DNA of 64,000 nucleotides from Pelagibius sp048268885. GTDB taxonomy: Bacteria; Pseudomonadota; Alphaproteobacteria; Kiloniellales; Kiloniellaceae. The notes under the pieces are model-generated. The model had not been told where the DNA came from. It worked only from the letters and a program-made list of their open reading frames with translations, and ran no database searches. Below, piece after piece: positions 45,783 through 55,085 of the stretch. The stretch covers positions 1 through 64,000 of the forward strand of contig JBLWUP010000027.1 in assembly GCA_048268885.1 (NCBI GenBank), in the 5' to 3' direction. Positions within the stretch are counted from its first letter, which is position 1. Each line of letters begins with the position of its first letter. Made by a program: the position numbers and the translations under genes.

Positions 45783-46592
45783 ATGGAAAGACTGGCCGCG
45801 TGCTGCGCAATCCTCTTCGCTGCCTCGGCGTTCTTCCCGCCGCCGGCAGCCGCACAGGAGTCGCAGGACCTCGCCAAGCAGTTGGCGAACCCCATCGCCA
45901 ACCTCATGAGCTTCCCGCTGCAGATCAACTACGACGAAGGCTTCGGTCCCGACGGCCACGGCCAGCGTCTGCTGACCAACTTCCAGCCGGTCGTTCCCGT
46001 CGAGATATCGGACGCCTGGCTGGTGATCTCGCGCACCATCCTGCCGGTCGTGCTGCAGGACGACGTGGTGCCCGGCGAAGGCTCGCAGTTCGGTCTCGGC
46101 GATACCGTGCAGAGCCTGTTCTTTTCACCGAAGGAGCCCGGCCCCTTCGGAACGATCTGGGGCGTCGGCCCCGTGTTCTACCTGCCGACCGCGACGGAAG
46201 ACACTCTGGGCGCGGAAAAGTGGGGCGCCGGCCCCACCGGCGTGGCGCTGCAGCAGGCCGGCCCCTGGACCTACGGCATGCTGGTCAACCACATCTGGTC
46301 CTTCGCGGGGGACAGCGACCGCAGCGAGGTCAACGCGACCTTCCTGCAGCCATTCCTGAATTACACCACGCCGAGCGCAACCACTTTCTTTCTCAACACC
46401 GAGACGACCTACGATTGGACGGCCGAGGAGCCGTCCATCCCGATCAACGCCGGGGTGAACCAGCTCTTCAACATCGGCGGCGAGGCCTTCCAGATCGGCG
46501 CCGGCGTGCGCTACTGGGTCGACTCCCCCGACGGCGGGCCCGACGGCTTCGGCTTCCGGATCAACCTCGTGGCCCTCTTCCCGGCAAACTGA
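45783..46592 (+). CDS. Outer-membrane beta-barrel (transporter-family) protein
   Basis: A 269-residue product with signal peptide (MERLAACCAILFAASAFF to AAAQ, about residue 25). The mature protein is rich in alternating aromatic and small residues typical of a beta-barrel (GPFGTIWGVGPVFYLPTA, WTYGMLVNHIWSFAG, FLQPFLNYTTPSATTFFLN) and ends in a strand (RINLVALFPAN). It resembles small outer-membrane proteins annotated as transporter or phenol-degradation MetA type. The poly-G tract lies upstream. A second barrel gene follows by nine bases. Confidence 0.75.
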   Translation: MERLAACCAILFAASAFFPPPAAAQESQDLAKQLANPIANLMSFPLQINYDEGFGPDGHGQRLLTNFQPVVPVEISDAWLVISRTILPVVLQDDVVPGEGSQFGLGDTVQSLFFSPKEPGPFGTIWGVGPVFYLPTATEDTLGAEKWGAGPTGVALQQAGPWTYGMLVNHIWSFAGDSDRSEVNATFLQPFLNYTTPSATTFFLNTETTYDWTAEEPSIPINAGVNQLFNIGGEAFQIGAGVRYWVDSPDGGPDGFGFRINLVALFPAN

Positions 46593-46601
46593 GGAGCCGG
46601 C

Positions 46602-47570
46602 ATGACGCAAGACCTGCAAGCAGCAAGACGCCGGGCCGTCGCCGGACTCTGTCTGCCGCTCCTCGCCCTTTTCCCCGCGACACCACAGGCCGAGGAAGGC
46701 GGTGCCGGCCATTATGTACCAGGCAGCCTTGCCACGCTCATCGACCTCGCGCCGACAAAGCCCGGATTCGTCATCGAACCGATCTACCTGCACTACGGCG
46801 GCGACGCTTCCGCCTCGGCCAGCTTCCCGCTCGCGGGCGAAGTCTCGGCGAACCTGGAGGCGAGCATCGATGCCGTCCTGCTGGGCGGTTTTTTCACTCT
46901 GGACGAAACCGTGCTGGGCGCGCACTACAGCGTCGGCGCCTTCCTGCCGTACTCCTGGGTCACGGTCGAAGGCACCGTGACCACCGGCTCGGCGACCGGC
47001 AACCGCAAGGACAGCGAGTCCGGCTTCGGCGACGTGACCCTGATCCCCGCGATGCTGGCCTGGAAGACCGGGTCCTGGCAGTTCAACGCCCTGCTGTCGA
47101 TCTACGCCCCGACCGGTGAGTACGACGAGGACCGTCTGGCCAACCCCGGGCTCAACTACTGGACCTTCGACCCGGCTGTCGGCGTCGCCTATAGCAACGC
47201 CGAGATCGGTTTCAATGCCGCGCTACACGGCGGCATCACCCTCAACACCGAAAACCCCGACACCGACTACCGCAGCGGCTCCCTGGTTCACATCGAAGCC
47301 AGCGTGCAGCAATTGCTGCCGCTCGGACCGGGTTTCGCCGGGATCGGCGCGGAAGCCTTCCTGCTGCAGCAGGTGACGGGCGATAGTGGCGACGGGGCCA
47401 GGCTCGGCGACTTCGAAGGCCGCACGGTCGGGATCGGCCCTGTCCTTACCTATCTGCTGCCGCTGGGCGATGACACGCTGGTCGCCGAGGCACGCTGGCT
47501 GCCGGAAATCGACACCGAGCGGCGACTGGAAGGCGACTATTTCTGGTTCAAGCTGGTCTACCAGTTCTGA
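46602..47570 (+). CDS. Outer-membrane beta-barrel protein (MetA-pathway phenol degradation-like)
   Basis: A 322-residue product with signal peptide (to about residue 30, LLALFPATPQA). It has PF13557-like beta-barrel marks: GFVIEPIYLHYGGDASAS near the N-terminus, ESGFGDVTLIPAMLAWKTGS, YAPTGEYDE and the closing strand YFWFKLVYQF with a terminal Phe, as seen in Omp85-inserted barrels. It probably shares an operon with the upstream barrel gene. Relatives occur near aromatic-degradation and fatty-acid genes; the solute is not known. Confidence 0.82.
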   Translation: MTQDLQAARRRAVAGLCLPLLALFPATPQAEEGGAGHYVPGSLATLIDLAPTKPGFVIEPIYLHYGGDASASASFPLAGEVSANLEASIDAVLLGGFFTLDETVLGAHYSVGAFLPYSWVTVEGTVTTGSATGNRKDSESGFGDVTLIPAMLAWKTGSWQFNALLSIYAPTGEYDEDRLANPGLNYWTFDPAVGVAYSNAEIGFNAALHGGITLNTENPDTDYRSGSLVHIEASVQQLLPLGPGFAGIGAEAFLLQQVTGDSGDGARLGDFEGRTVGIGPVLTYLLPLGDDTLVAEARWLPEIDTERRLEGDYFWFKLVYQF

Positions 47571-47609
47571 GAAGGCCGCGCCCGCCAGCCGCGCCATCCC
47601 GGCGCGGCG

Positions 47610-48809
47610 TCAAAAGGCCTCGCCGATGCGGAAGTAGAGGCTGGTGTCGCCGTCCAGGTTGACCGCGCCGTCGAGGGCCAGATTGACCTGGTAGCTCTTG
47701 GAGACCTGGAAGCGCAGGCCGAGCCCGCCGCTGCCCAGCAGCTCGTTGGAGAAGGCCTTTTGGATCTCTTCGGTCACGGCGCCGGCGCCGGCGAAGGCGA
47801 CGACGCCCCAGCGCTCGGCGAACTTCCAGCGCTGCTCGATCTGCGCCGCCCAGGAATTCTCGTCGCGGTAGCGCCCGGTCTCGTAACCCCTCAGGTCGTT
47901 GTGCGCGCCGAAGAGGCAGAGGTCGACGACCGGCACCTCGCCGCCGGAAAAACATCCGGAGAGCCGCGCCGCCAGGATGCCCTCGTCGAAGACCTCGCGG
48001 TAGACGTTGAAGCTGGCAAGGCCTTTGCGGTAGTCGAAATCGGAGAACATCTCGCCGCTGGCGAAGACCGCCTCGGCGTGCAGCAGGTGCCCGCTGCGCG
48101 TCCAGAAAGGATCGTCGCGGGTGTCCCAGTCCAGGATGGGGCCGGCGCCCGAACTGATGAAGTCGACTTGGCGGCCGGCCAGCAGCCGCGCCGGAAGGCT
48201 GTCGGTATCGGAGAAGTCGATCTGCGTGCTTGCCTGGATCAGGCGATACTGCAGCCCAACATAAAGGTCCTCGGCGACCCGGACCTGGGCCCAGGGGTTC
48301 GTGAAGACCCCGTCCTGGCGGATCGGAATGGAGATGCCGCGGTCGCCCGCGTTGTTGCCGGCGCCAAAGAAGTCGTACTTCACGCTGGCATAGCCGAGGC
48401 CCAGTGAGATGCGGTAGCGGTCCTCGTCGAGGGAAAGGTACTGCACCGCGCCGACACCCCAGGTGCGGTTGCTCGTCGCCAGCGCGCCGATGCCCGTGTA
48501 CGACGGGGCCGACTTCTCGTCGGTCTGGTAGAGGATCGACGCCGCCAGCCCCAGGCCGGTGCCGATGGTCGGGTTGCTGATGGGAATTGGGAAAATGGCG
48601 ATGCCGAGGCCCGGCTCGACGGCGACCGCCCGCCCGCGCTCGACCGTTTCGTCGACGGTGGGGTCGTTGCCGTTGCCGCCGATCGCGTCAGGGCCCGCAG
48701 CGGCTTCCCCACCGAAGCAGGGCAGAACTGCCCCGCAAAAAGCCAGCACCCGGGCAAGATGTCGACCAGGATCGCGCGCCTCAACTGGATTTGCCGTTTC
48801 GCTCGTCAC
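47610..48809 (-). CDS. BamA/TamA-family (bacterial surface antigen-like) outer-membrane protein, no POTRA
   Basis: A 399-residue product. The signal region is ARVLAFCGAVLPCFGGEAAAG (about 18-37). The barrel then shows Omp85-like patterns: NPTIGTGLGLAASILY, GVGAVQYLSLDEDRYRISL, LDWDTRDDPFWTRSGHLLHA (the Omp85 D-x-R-D/N-x4-P-x-x-G site), and LFGAHNDLRGYETGRYRDE (the LRGY block). There is no POTRA domain. The GTG start overlaps the upstream peptidase stop (GTGA), so translation is coupled. It probably forms a pore or inserts/exports a partner. Confidence 0.85.
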   Translation of the reverse strand: MTSETANPVEARDPGRHLARVLAFCGAVLPCFGGEAAAGPDAIGGNGNDPTVDETVERGRAVAVEPGLGIAIFPIPISNPTIGTGLGLAASILYQTDEKSAPSYTGIGALATSNRTWGVGAVQYLSLDEDRYRISLGLGYASVKYDFFGAGNNAGDRGISIPIRQDGVFTNPWAQVRVAEDLYVGLQYRLIQASTQIDFSDTDSLPARLLAGRQVDFISSGAGPILDWDTRDDPFWTRSGHLLHAEAVFASGEMFSDFDYRKGLASFNVYREVFDEGILAARLSGCFSGGEVPVVDLCLFGAHNDLRGYETGRYRDENSWAAQIEQRWKFAERWGVVAFAGAGAVTEEIQKAFSNELLGSGGLGLRFQVSKSYQVNLALDGAVNLDGDTSLYFRIGEAF

Positions 48810-50059
48810 ACGCCCCCGACACCTGTGTGGAGATCGGTGAAGATTTCCCCATCGATCCGGATGTAGATGCGATACCGCCCCGCCACGACCATGTAGAACG
48901 GGCACAGCGGGGAGAGGGATTCGCGGCAGGGCTGCCACAGGAGAAGCGGGTAGAGGGTAAAAGCTTCCGGACGCACCAGGAGCGTGCCTTCTCTCTCTCC
49001 AAGAGGAATCTCCCGGCCAACGACTTTGTCCAGGATCTCGTCCTGGCTCGGTGGAGAGAAGACAACGCCGCCGGGCAGCCCCGTAATCTGCTGATAGTCC
49101 CCGAAGCGGGCATCCAGGGTGACCACCCCTGACGTCTCCCTGCCCTCACGGGCGAAAGGCACGATGAAGTAGAAGCTGTCGAGCTCATCCAACCTTTGGA
49201 CCAGCAGCGGCTTCCCCGCTTGAGTTCCCGAGAACACTTCCAGCCACTGCGGAAGCTCGAGCACCCCCGAGCGCTCCAGTTCCGACTGAGCGAGTTCGAT
49301 CGCTTCTTCCTCGCTCAATAGCCTATCCCCTGCCCGGCGGCGGTGGCGGGGCTGGACGGCACCTTGCCTGACCGGCGGAGGATCGGGATCACAGACCGCA
49401 ACGAACTTGCCGTTCCACTGCTTGTTGTACTTGTGGTTCACCGGCGTCATGTAGCTGCTCTGCCAGAACGAATAGTTGACGACGCTGTTGGCGGTGCCCC
49501 GGTTCTCCTTTGTCACCGGATCTATCCCGGTACCGCATTTGCATTTGTTCAGGGCGTCGTGCGGCGGCGGCGGAGGCTTATGGTTCTTGGCCACGGGCGG
49601 GAATGGGTCATTAATCGTGATCGAACTTATGGTGTAGGAAGTGTCGTCGGCGTCAGCTGGATCAGCGTTGCTGGCATAGCCCGTGACCGCGACCCAGTGA
49701 TCGCCCTTGTAGACACTGGCGATAGGCGCGACATCGTAGTGATGGATCGTCCAGACGATTTTGCGCGAAATCGCGTCTTCCGTGGCCAATGAATTCAGGA
49801 AAAACCAGCCGCCGAACGTCGCCGGCATGCGGTCGTTCAGCACCCATCGCAGCCCATCGGGCGCCATGTACCAGAGCTTGGCGACAGTGTGATTCTTCGC
49901 ATCGTTGAACAAAGTTGGCTGGTCAATCACCCCGGCGTTGATGCTTTGAAGCACCATTTGCGCGCAGGCCGCACCGCAATAGCCGTTCCCGTCGTTCTTG
50001 TTCGTGTTGCTGGGGTACCAGTCCTGTTGGTGGTAGGGGACAGTGAGTGTCTTGCTCAT
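48806..50059 (-). CDS. C39-like papain-fold cysteine peptidase
   Basis: A 417-residue protein. The catalytic cysteine is Cys28 in GNGYCGAACAQMVLQ, with oxyanion Gln11/12 in VPYHQQDWYP; the histidine is His121 in YKGDHWVAVTGY and the acid/amide Asn150-Asp151 in ITINDPFPP. This matches C39-like peptidases. Residues 160-170 are a proline-rich stretch (KNHKPPPPPHD). The C-terminal half (about 255-417) resembles a PepSY-type alpha/beta domain (AIELAQSELERSG, VVTLDARFGDYQQITG). I see no signal peptide. The start has GGAGG upstream. The stop overlaps the start of a BamA-like gene. The substrate is unknown. Confidence 0.85.
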   Translation of the reverse strand: MSKTLTVPYHQQDWYPSNTNKNDGNGYCGAACAQMVLQSINAGVIDQPTLFNDAKNHTVAKLWYMAPDGLRWVLNDRMPATFGGWFFLNSLATEDAISRKIVWTIHHYDVAPIASVYKGDHWVAVTGYASNADPADADDTSYTISSITINDPFPPVAKNHKPPPPPHDALNKCKCGTGIDPVTKENRGTANSVVNYSFWQSSYMTPVNHKYNKQWNGKFVAVCDPDPPPVRQGAVQPRHRRRAGDRLLSEEEAIELAQSELERSGVLELPQWLEVFSGTQAGKPLLVQRLDELDSFYFIVPFAREGRETSGVVTLDARFGDYQQITGLPGGVVFSPPSQDEILDKVVGREIPLGEREGTLLVRPEAFTLYPLLLWQPCRESLSPLCPFYMVVAGRYRIYIRIDGEIFTDLHTGVGGV

Positions 50060-50265
50060 CGCGACCTCCGCGGGGGTGCATTGCCAACTGCATACACAAC
50101 GCCCGCTCCCCATACACGGGGATATGCGGACAAGCTTCCCTACCTCAACCTCTCGAGGTTGGTTTCTCCGCGAAGTACTGTCAACCGGGAAGGCCGGGTG
50201 CCCGCTTTCCCTGACGCGGCTCCCTGCTGGAAGAATGCGGGCTCGCCATCGATCAGCTTTGCCTG

Positions 50266-51627
50266 CTACTCCGCCTCGCTGGACAGAAAGTCCTCGCGCT
50301 TCAGGCCGTGGCGCTGAAGCTTGTCGTAGAGGGTCTTGCGGGAGAGGCCGAGGGCTTCGTAGGTGGCCTTGAGGCTGCCCTTGTGGCGGCGCAACTCGGC
50401 TTCCAGAATCGACTTCTCCACCGCCTCGATGCGCTCTGCCAACGGGCCCTTGCCCGGCCCCGCGACAGCCGGGGCCAAACCGGGCACCACGTCGTCGAGG
50501 CCCAGGACGAAGCGGTCGGCGGCGTTGCGCAACTCGCGCACGTTGCCGGGCCAGTCGTAGGCGTTCAGCGCGGCCAGCAGGCCGCCGTCCAGCTCCGGGA
50601 TCTCGCGGCGGTAGCGCGCCCGCGCGTCACGCGCCAGGTGGTAGAACAGCAAGGGGATGTCATCGCGCCGTTCGCGCAGCGGCGGGATGGTCAGCGAGAC
50701 CACGTTGAGACGGTAGTAGAGATCCTCGCGGAAGCGGCCTTCGCGGCAGGCTTCGCCCAGGTCCGCCTTACTGGCGGCGACGAAGCGCAGGTCCAGCGGC
50801 ACGGCCACGTTGGCGCCGAGCCGCTCGATGGAGCGGGTCTCGATGGCGCGCAGCAGCTTCACCTGCAGGTCCAGCGGCATGGACTCGATCTCGTCCAGCA
50901 GCACGGTGCCGCCGTCGGCGAACTCCAGCTTGCCGGTGCGCGCCTTCTGGGCGCCGGTGAAGGCGCCGGCGACGTGGCCGAAGAGTTCGCTCTCGATGAT
51001 GTCGTGCGGAACCGCGCCGCAGTTGATGGCGACGAAAGGCCCCTTCGCCCGGTCGCCGAAGTCGTGCAGCGCGCGCGCCACCACCTCCTTGCCGCTGCCG
51101 GTCTCCCCCGTCACCAGCACGTCGGCGTCGGTGCTGGCCAGCGCCGTCACCTGGCCGCGCAGGCGCTCCACGGCCGCGCTGCGCCCGACCAGGCGCGCCT
51201 CCAGGCCGCCGCCGCTCTCCTCCAGCTCCTGGCGCAGCACGCGGTTCTCCAGCACCAGGCGGCGGGTCTGCAGCGCCCGCGCCACGACGCTCGCCAGGTG
51301 CGAGGTGTCGAAGGGCTTTTCGATGAAGTCGTAGGCGCCCGCGCGCATGGCCTCCACCGCCAGGGGCACGTCGCCGTGGCCGGTCACCAGCACCACCGGC
51401 AGGGCGGGGTCGATCTCCAGCGCGCGGCGCAGCAGGGCGAAGCCGTCCATGTCCGGCATCTTGATGTCGGTGACCAGCACGCCGTAGAGGTTGCGGCTCA
51501 GCTGCGCCTCGGCCTGGCGCGCCGCCGAAAAGCAGCTGGTCTTGTGGCCGCAGAGTTCGAGGCCCTGCTGCACGGCATGGCGCAGCGGCTCCTCGTCGTC
51601 GACGAAAAGGACCTCTCCCGCCTCCAT
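50266..51627 (-). CDS. dctD: Sigma-54 response regulator DctD
   Basis: A 453-residue NtrC-family activator: receiver domain with phosphorylated Asp about 54 (VTDIKMPDMDGFALL), AAA+ domain with GETGSGKE, the sigma-54 contact loop GAFTGAQKART and a Walker B block ADGGTVLLDEIESMP, then a C-terminal helix-turn-helix of Fis type (ATYEALGLSRKTLYDKLQRH). It starts three bases after the sensor gene. The dctP promoter at 45373 is its probable target. The C4-dicarboxylate role follows from the paired DctB-type kinase and TRAP genes. Confidence 0.93.
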   Translation of the reverse strand: MEAGEVLFVDDEEPLRHAVQQGLELCGHKTSCFSAARQAEAQLSRNLYGVLVTDIKMPDMDGFALLRRALEIDPALPVVLVTGHGDVPLAVEAMRAGAYDFIEKPFDTSHLASVVARALQTRRLVLENRVLRQELEESGGGLEARLVGRSAAVERLRGQVTALASTDADVLVTGETGSGKEVVARALHDFGDRAKGPFVAINCGAVPHDIIESELFGHVAGAFTGAQKARTGKLEFADGGTVLLDEIESMPLDLQVKLLRAIETRSIERLGANVAVPLDLRFVAASKADLGEACREGRFREDLYYRLNVVSLTIPPLRERRDDIPLLFYHLARDARARYRREIPELDGGLLAALNAYDWPGNVRELRNAADRFVLGLDDVVPGLAPAVAGPGKGPLAERIEAVEKSILEAELRRHKGSLKATYEALGLSRKTLYDKLQRHGLKREDFLSSEAE

Positions 51628-51629
51628 GC

Positions 51630-53510
51630 TCAGGCCGACTCTTTCAGGGCTTGCGCCGGCAGCAGCGGCAGCTCGATGATGAAGACCGCGCCGCCCTCGG
51701 GATGGTTCTCGGCGCGCAGCGTGCCGTCGAAGTCCTTCACGATGTTGTAGGCGATGGAAAGGCCGAGACCGAGCCCCTCGCCCACGTCCTTGGTGGTGAA
51801 GAAGGGATCGAAGATGCGGCCGATCTGTTCGGCGGCGATGCCCGGGCCGTGGTCACGCAAGGCGAGGCTCACCCGTCCCTCCGCTTCCGCGACGGAAATC
51901 TCCAGCCGCGGCGCCGCCTGTCCCTCCATCGCGTCCAGCGCGTTGGAGACGAGGTTCAGCAGCACGGACTGCAGGCGCACGCGCCCGGCCAGGACCGTCA
52001 AGGCGGGGGCAGGCCGCTGCACGGTGACTTCGGCCCCCGCGCGCTCCAGCCGGATGCGCAGGAAGTCGAGGGTGTCGTCCAGCACCTGCGCCAGCGCCAC
52101 GGGCCTGAGCTCGCTGCGCGGCTTGCGCGCGAAGGTCATGAGGTGCTTGCTGATCTCCGCCATGCGCGCGGTCAGCTCCTTGATGAGCTGCAGGTTGCCG
52201 CTGGCCTCGGCCTCGCGGTTGCGCTCGATGAGCAGCTGGGCGTTGTCGGCGTAGGAGCGGATCGCCGCCAGCGGCTGATTGAACTCGTGGCTGAGCGCCG
52301 CGGACATCTGGCCCAGGGCCGCCAGCTTGCCGGCCTGGACGAGGTCGTCCTGCGCCCGGCGCAGGTCGGCCTCCGCCGCCTGGCGCTCGGCGATCTCCCG
52401 CTCCAGCTGGACATTGGCCTCGGTCAGGTCGGCGGTGCGTTCCTCGACCCGGCGTTCCAACTCCTCGGAGGCGCGGCGCTGGTACTCGATGCGCTCGATG
52501 AAGCGGCTGCGGCGCTGCAGGATCAAGGTGGCGACCAGCAGGGTGATGGCGCAGGCCAGCGCGGCCACCACCATGGCCGTGACGGCCTGCGAGCGCGCCA
52601 GTTGCGTCGAGGCCAGCACGTGCAGGGTCCAGCCGGCTTCCGGCATCGCCTCGTCGACCATGACGTACTCGGCGCCGCCGACGGTGAGCAGCTGCGCGGC
52701 GCCCTGCCCAAGCTGTTTGCGCTCCAGGTCCAGCGGGCGCAGGTCCATGGACTCGTAGCGCCGGGTCTCGGCGATCGCCTGCTCCGACGCCGCGTCGAGC
52801 CGCGCCAGGCTGCGGAAGCGCCAGTCGGGCTGGCTGGCGATGAAGATGACGCCGTGCGGGTCGGTGACGATGACGTCCTCGTCGCTGGCGGTCCAGGCGG
52901 CCTCGATGTCGTCGAGGCTGACCTTCACCACCACGGCGCCCAGCGCCTCGCCGTCATGCGTGACCCGCGAGGCGAAGTAGTAGCCGCGCTTGCCCGAGGT
53001 GGTGCCCAGCGCGAAGTAGCGCCCCAGGCGCCCTTCCATGGCCTGCTGGAAGTAGGGCCGGTAGCTGAAGTTGTGGCCGACGAAGGGGCGCGCGCTGTCC
53101 CAGTTGCTGGCGGCGAAGGTCATGCCCTCGGCGTCCATCAGGTAGGTGTCCTCGGCCCCCGTCAGGTCGTTCACCGTCGCGGTCAGCAGGTTGGCGCGGT
53201 CGCGCACCGCCGGATCGCCGGCACGGCGGAACAGCTCCACCACGTCGCCGTTGAGGGCCAGCAGCCGGGGCACCGCCTGGTATTTGCCCAGCGCCCCGGA
53301 GAGGTTGCTGGCGTAGAGATCCAGTTTCGCGGCGGCGCGGGCGCGGGTCTGCTCCAGGAAAAGATCCCCGGCCCAAAACCGGGTCAGCAGCACCACCGCC
53401 ACGCAGGCGGCCAGCACGGCGCCAAGCTGCAACGCGGCGCGCAGCCGGCCCTTGCCGGCGGCGGTTTCAGCTTTTGCAGCCGGATCAGGTTTTGAAAAGA
53501 GTGTCGGCAC
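51630..53510 (-). CDS. dctB: Sensor histidine kinase DctB
   Basis: A 626-residue membrane kinase. TM1 is at about 27-46 (ALQLGAVLAACVAVVLLTRF), followed by a periplasmic double-PAS-like sensor of about 270 residues and TM2 near 315. A coiled coil follows (RRVEERTADLTEANVQLERE). The HisKA phosphoacceptor is in ALSHEFNQPLAAIRSYADN, and the ATPase has NLVSNALDAMEGQ, DHGPGI and GLGLGLSIAYNIV. The DctB class senses C4-dicarboxylates directly through the periplasmic domain. The gene overlaps the upstream DUF1192 gene by 26 bases. Confidence 0.92.
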   Translation of the reverse strand: MPTLFSKPDPAAKAETAAGKGRLRAALQLGAVLAACVAVVLLTRFWAGDLFLEQTRARAAAKLDLYASNLSGALGKYQAVPRLLALNGDVVELFRRAGDPAVRDRANLLTATVNDLTGAEDTYLMDAEGMTFAASNWDSARPFVGHNFSYRPYFQQAMEGRLGRYFALGTTSGKRGYYFASRVTHDGEALGAVVVKVSLDDIEAAWTASDEDVIVTDPHGVIFIASQPDWRFRSLARLDAASEQAIAETRRYESMDLRPLDLERKQLGQGAAQLLTVGGAEYVMVDEAMPEAGWTLHVLASTQLARSQAVTAMVVAALACAITLLVATLILQRRSRFIERIEYQRRASEELERRVEERTADLTEANVQLEREIAERQAAEADLRRAQDDLVQAGKLAALGQMSAALSHEFNQPLAAIRSYADNAQLLIERNREAEASGNLQLIKELTARMAEISKHLMTFARKPRSELRPVALAQVLDDTLDFLRIRLERAGAEVTVQRPAPALTVLAGRVRLQSVLLNLVSNALDAMEGQAAPRLEISVAEAEGRVSLALRDHGPGIAAEQIGRIFDPFFTTKDVGEGLGLGLSIAYNIVKDFDGTLRAENHPEGGAVFIIELPLLPAQALKESA

Positions 53511-53667
53511 CGCTCAGGTAGCTCTTCTTGGCGGCGATCTTCGCGCGCACGCGTTCGGCCTCGGCCTGCAGTTCGGCGAGGTATTCCTCCAACTCCTCGA
53601 CGCCCAGGCTTTCCAGGTCCTTGGGCTTGGGCTGCTGCTTGCGCGGTTCCAGGTCGTCCACATCCAT
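53485..53667 (-). CDS. DUF1192 family protein
   Basis: A 60-residue alphaproteobacterial protein, MDVDDLEPRKQQPKPKDLES at the start and a helical middle (VEELEEYLAELQAEAERVRA), ending KKSYLSGADTLFKT. This is the DUF1192 layout. The function is unknown. It overlaps the start of dctB by 26 bases and is probably translated from the same message. Confidence 0.85.
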   Translation of the reverse strand: MDVDDLEPRKQQPKPKDLESLGVEELEEYLAELQAEAERVRAKIAAKKSYLSGADTLFKT

Positions 53668-53889
53668 CGGTCACAGCCTCCCTTCTTCGGCTCTACCTCG
53701 GCTTTTCCCCAGCTTTTCCGGCGGTCTGCCGGCCATACCGGGCCCGGGTGGAACTCCGCCCGACCCCTTTTCATTTGTCTGGCGGCACTATACTAACTCC
53801 CCCCAGCGAAGGCGATTCATGCCCAAAGAAGCAAGACCTTTTCCGCAAGACTTTATCGCCCGAGAGACGAGACCGAAGGAGCCGCCCCG

Positions 53890-54906
53890 ATGAGCCAGAG
53901 CCTGCCCGAGACAATGCCTAAGACCATGCGGGTGATTGAGATCAGCGAGCCAGGCGGCCCGGAGGTCCTGAAGCCGGCCGAACGCCCGGTGCCGCAGCCG
54001 GGCGAGGGCGAGGTCCTGATCAAGGTCGCGGCGGCCGGGGTGAACCGGCCGGACTGCCTGCAGCGCCAGGGCAGCTATCCGCCGCCCCCGGGCGCGTCGG
54101 AGATCCCCGGCCTGGAAGTGGCCGGCGAGGTCGTGGCGCTGGGAGACGGCGTCAGCGGACCCAAGGTCGGCGATAAGGTCTGCGCCCTGGTGACCGGCGG
54201 CGGCTATGCCGAGTACTGCCTGGCCCCGGCGCCGCAGTGCCTGCCGATCCCCAAGGGCTATTCCATGGAGCAGGCGGCGGCCCTGCCGGAGACCTTCTTC
54301 ACGGTCTGGGTCAACGTCTTCGACCGCTCCGCCCTGAAGCCCGGCGAGAGCTTCCTGGTGCACGGCGGCACCTCGGGCATCGGCACCACGGCGATCCAGC
54401 TCGCCAAGGCGCTGGGCTCGCGCGTTTTCGCCACCGCCGGTTCCGCGGAAAAGGTGAAGGCCTGCGAGGACCTGGGCGCCGACCGCGGCATCAACTACCG
54501 CGAAGAGGACTTCGTCGGGGTGGTGAAGGAAGCCACCGACGGCAAGGGCGTCGACGTCATCCTGGACATGGTCGGCGGCAGCTACATTCCCCGTGATATC
54601 AAGGCCATGGCCCCCGACGGGCGGCTCAGCTTCATCGCCTTCCTGGAGGGCCCCAAGGCGGAGGTCAACTTCGCCGCGGTGATGATGAAGCGCCTGACCA
54701 TCACCGGCTCCACCCTGCGCGCGCGCCCGGTGCCGGTGAAGGCCGCCCTGGCCGAGGCGCTGAAGGCGAAGGTCTGGCCCCTGCTGGACGCCGGCAAGAT
54801 CGCCCCGGTCATGGCCGCCAGCTTCCCCCTGGCCGAGGCCGCCAAGGCCCACGCCCTGATGGAATCCTCCGGCCACATCGGCAAGATCGTCCTCACGCTG
54901 GACTAA
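53890..54906 (+). CDS. Quinone oxidoreductase, NADPH-dependent (zinc-free MDR)
   Basis: A 338-residue medium-chain reductase, PIG3/Qor type: VNRPDCLQRQGSYPPPPGAS, the nucleotide-binding HGGTSGIGTTAIQLAKALGS (about 154-172) and DVILDMVGGSYIPRDI. Structural zinc cysteines are absent, as in quinone reductases. It precedes trcR in the same direction, a pairing known in alphaproteobacteria. The electron acceptor is inferred from the family. Confidence 0.93.
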   Translation: MSQSLPETMPKTMRVIEISEPGGPEVLKPAERPVPQPGEGEVLIKVAAAGVNRPDCLQRQGSYPPPPGASEIPGLEVAGEVVALGDGVSGPKVGDKVCALVTGGGYAEYCLAPAPQCLPIPKGYSMEQAAALPETFFTVWVNVFDRSALKPGESFLVHGGTSGIGTTAIQLAKALGSRVFATAGSAEKVKACEDLGADRGINYREEDFVGVVKEATDGKGVDVILDMVGGSYIPRDIKAMAPDGRLSFIAFLEGPKAEVNFAAVMMKRLTITGSTLRARPVPVKAALAEALKAKVWPLLDAGKIAPVMAASFPLAEAAKAHALMESSGHIGKIVLTLD

Positions 54907-55085
54907 AAAGCCCCTGTAACCCGCCATTTCCGGGCCTCCGGCCCGGCCCGGGGGAATTTGAGCGGGAACGCTTTATTCCCGCTTGGCTGGGCCCTATATT
55001 GGGGGTATTCCCACGTCGGCATGAATAGCGTGCCGCCGGCCGGGCGCAGGGGACTGCGCCGGTCGGAAGGAAGGAGGATTATCTG

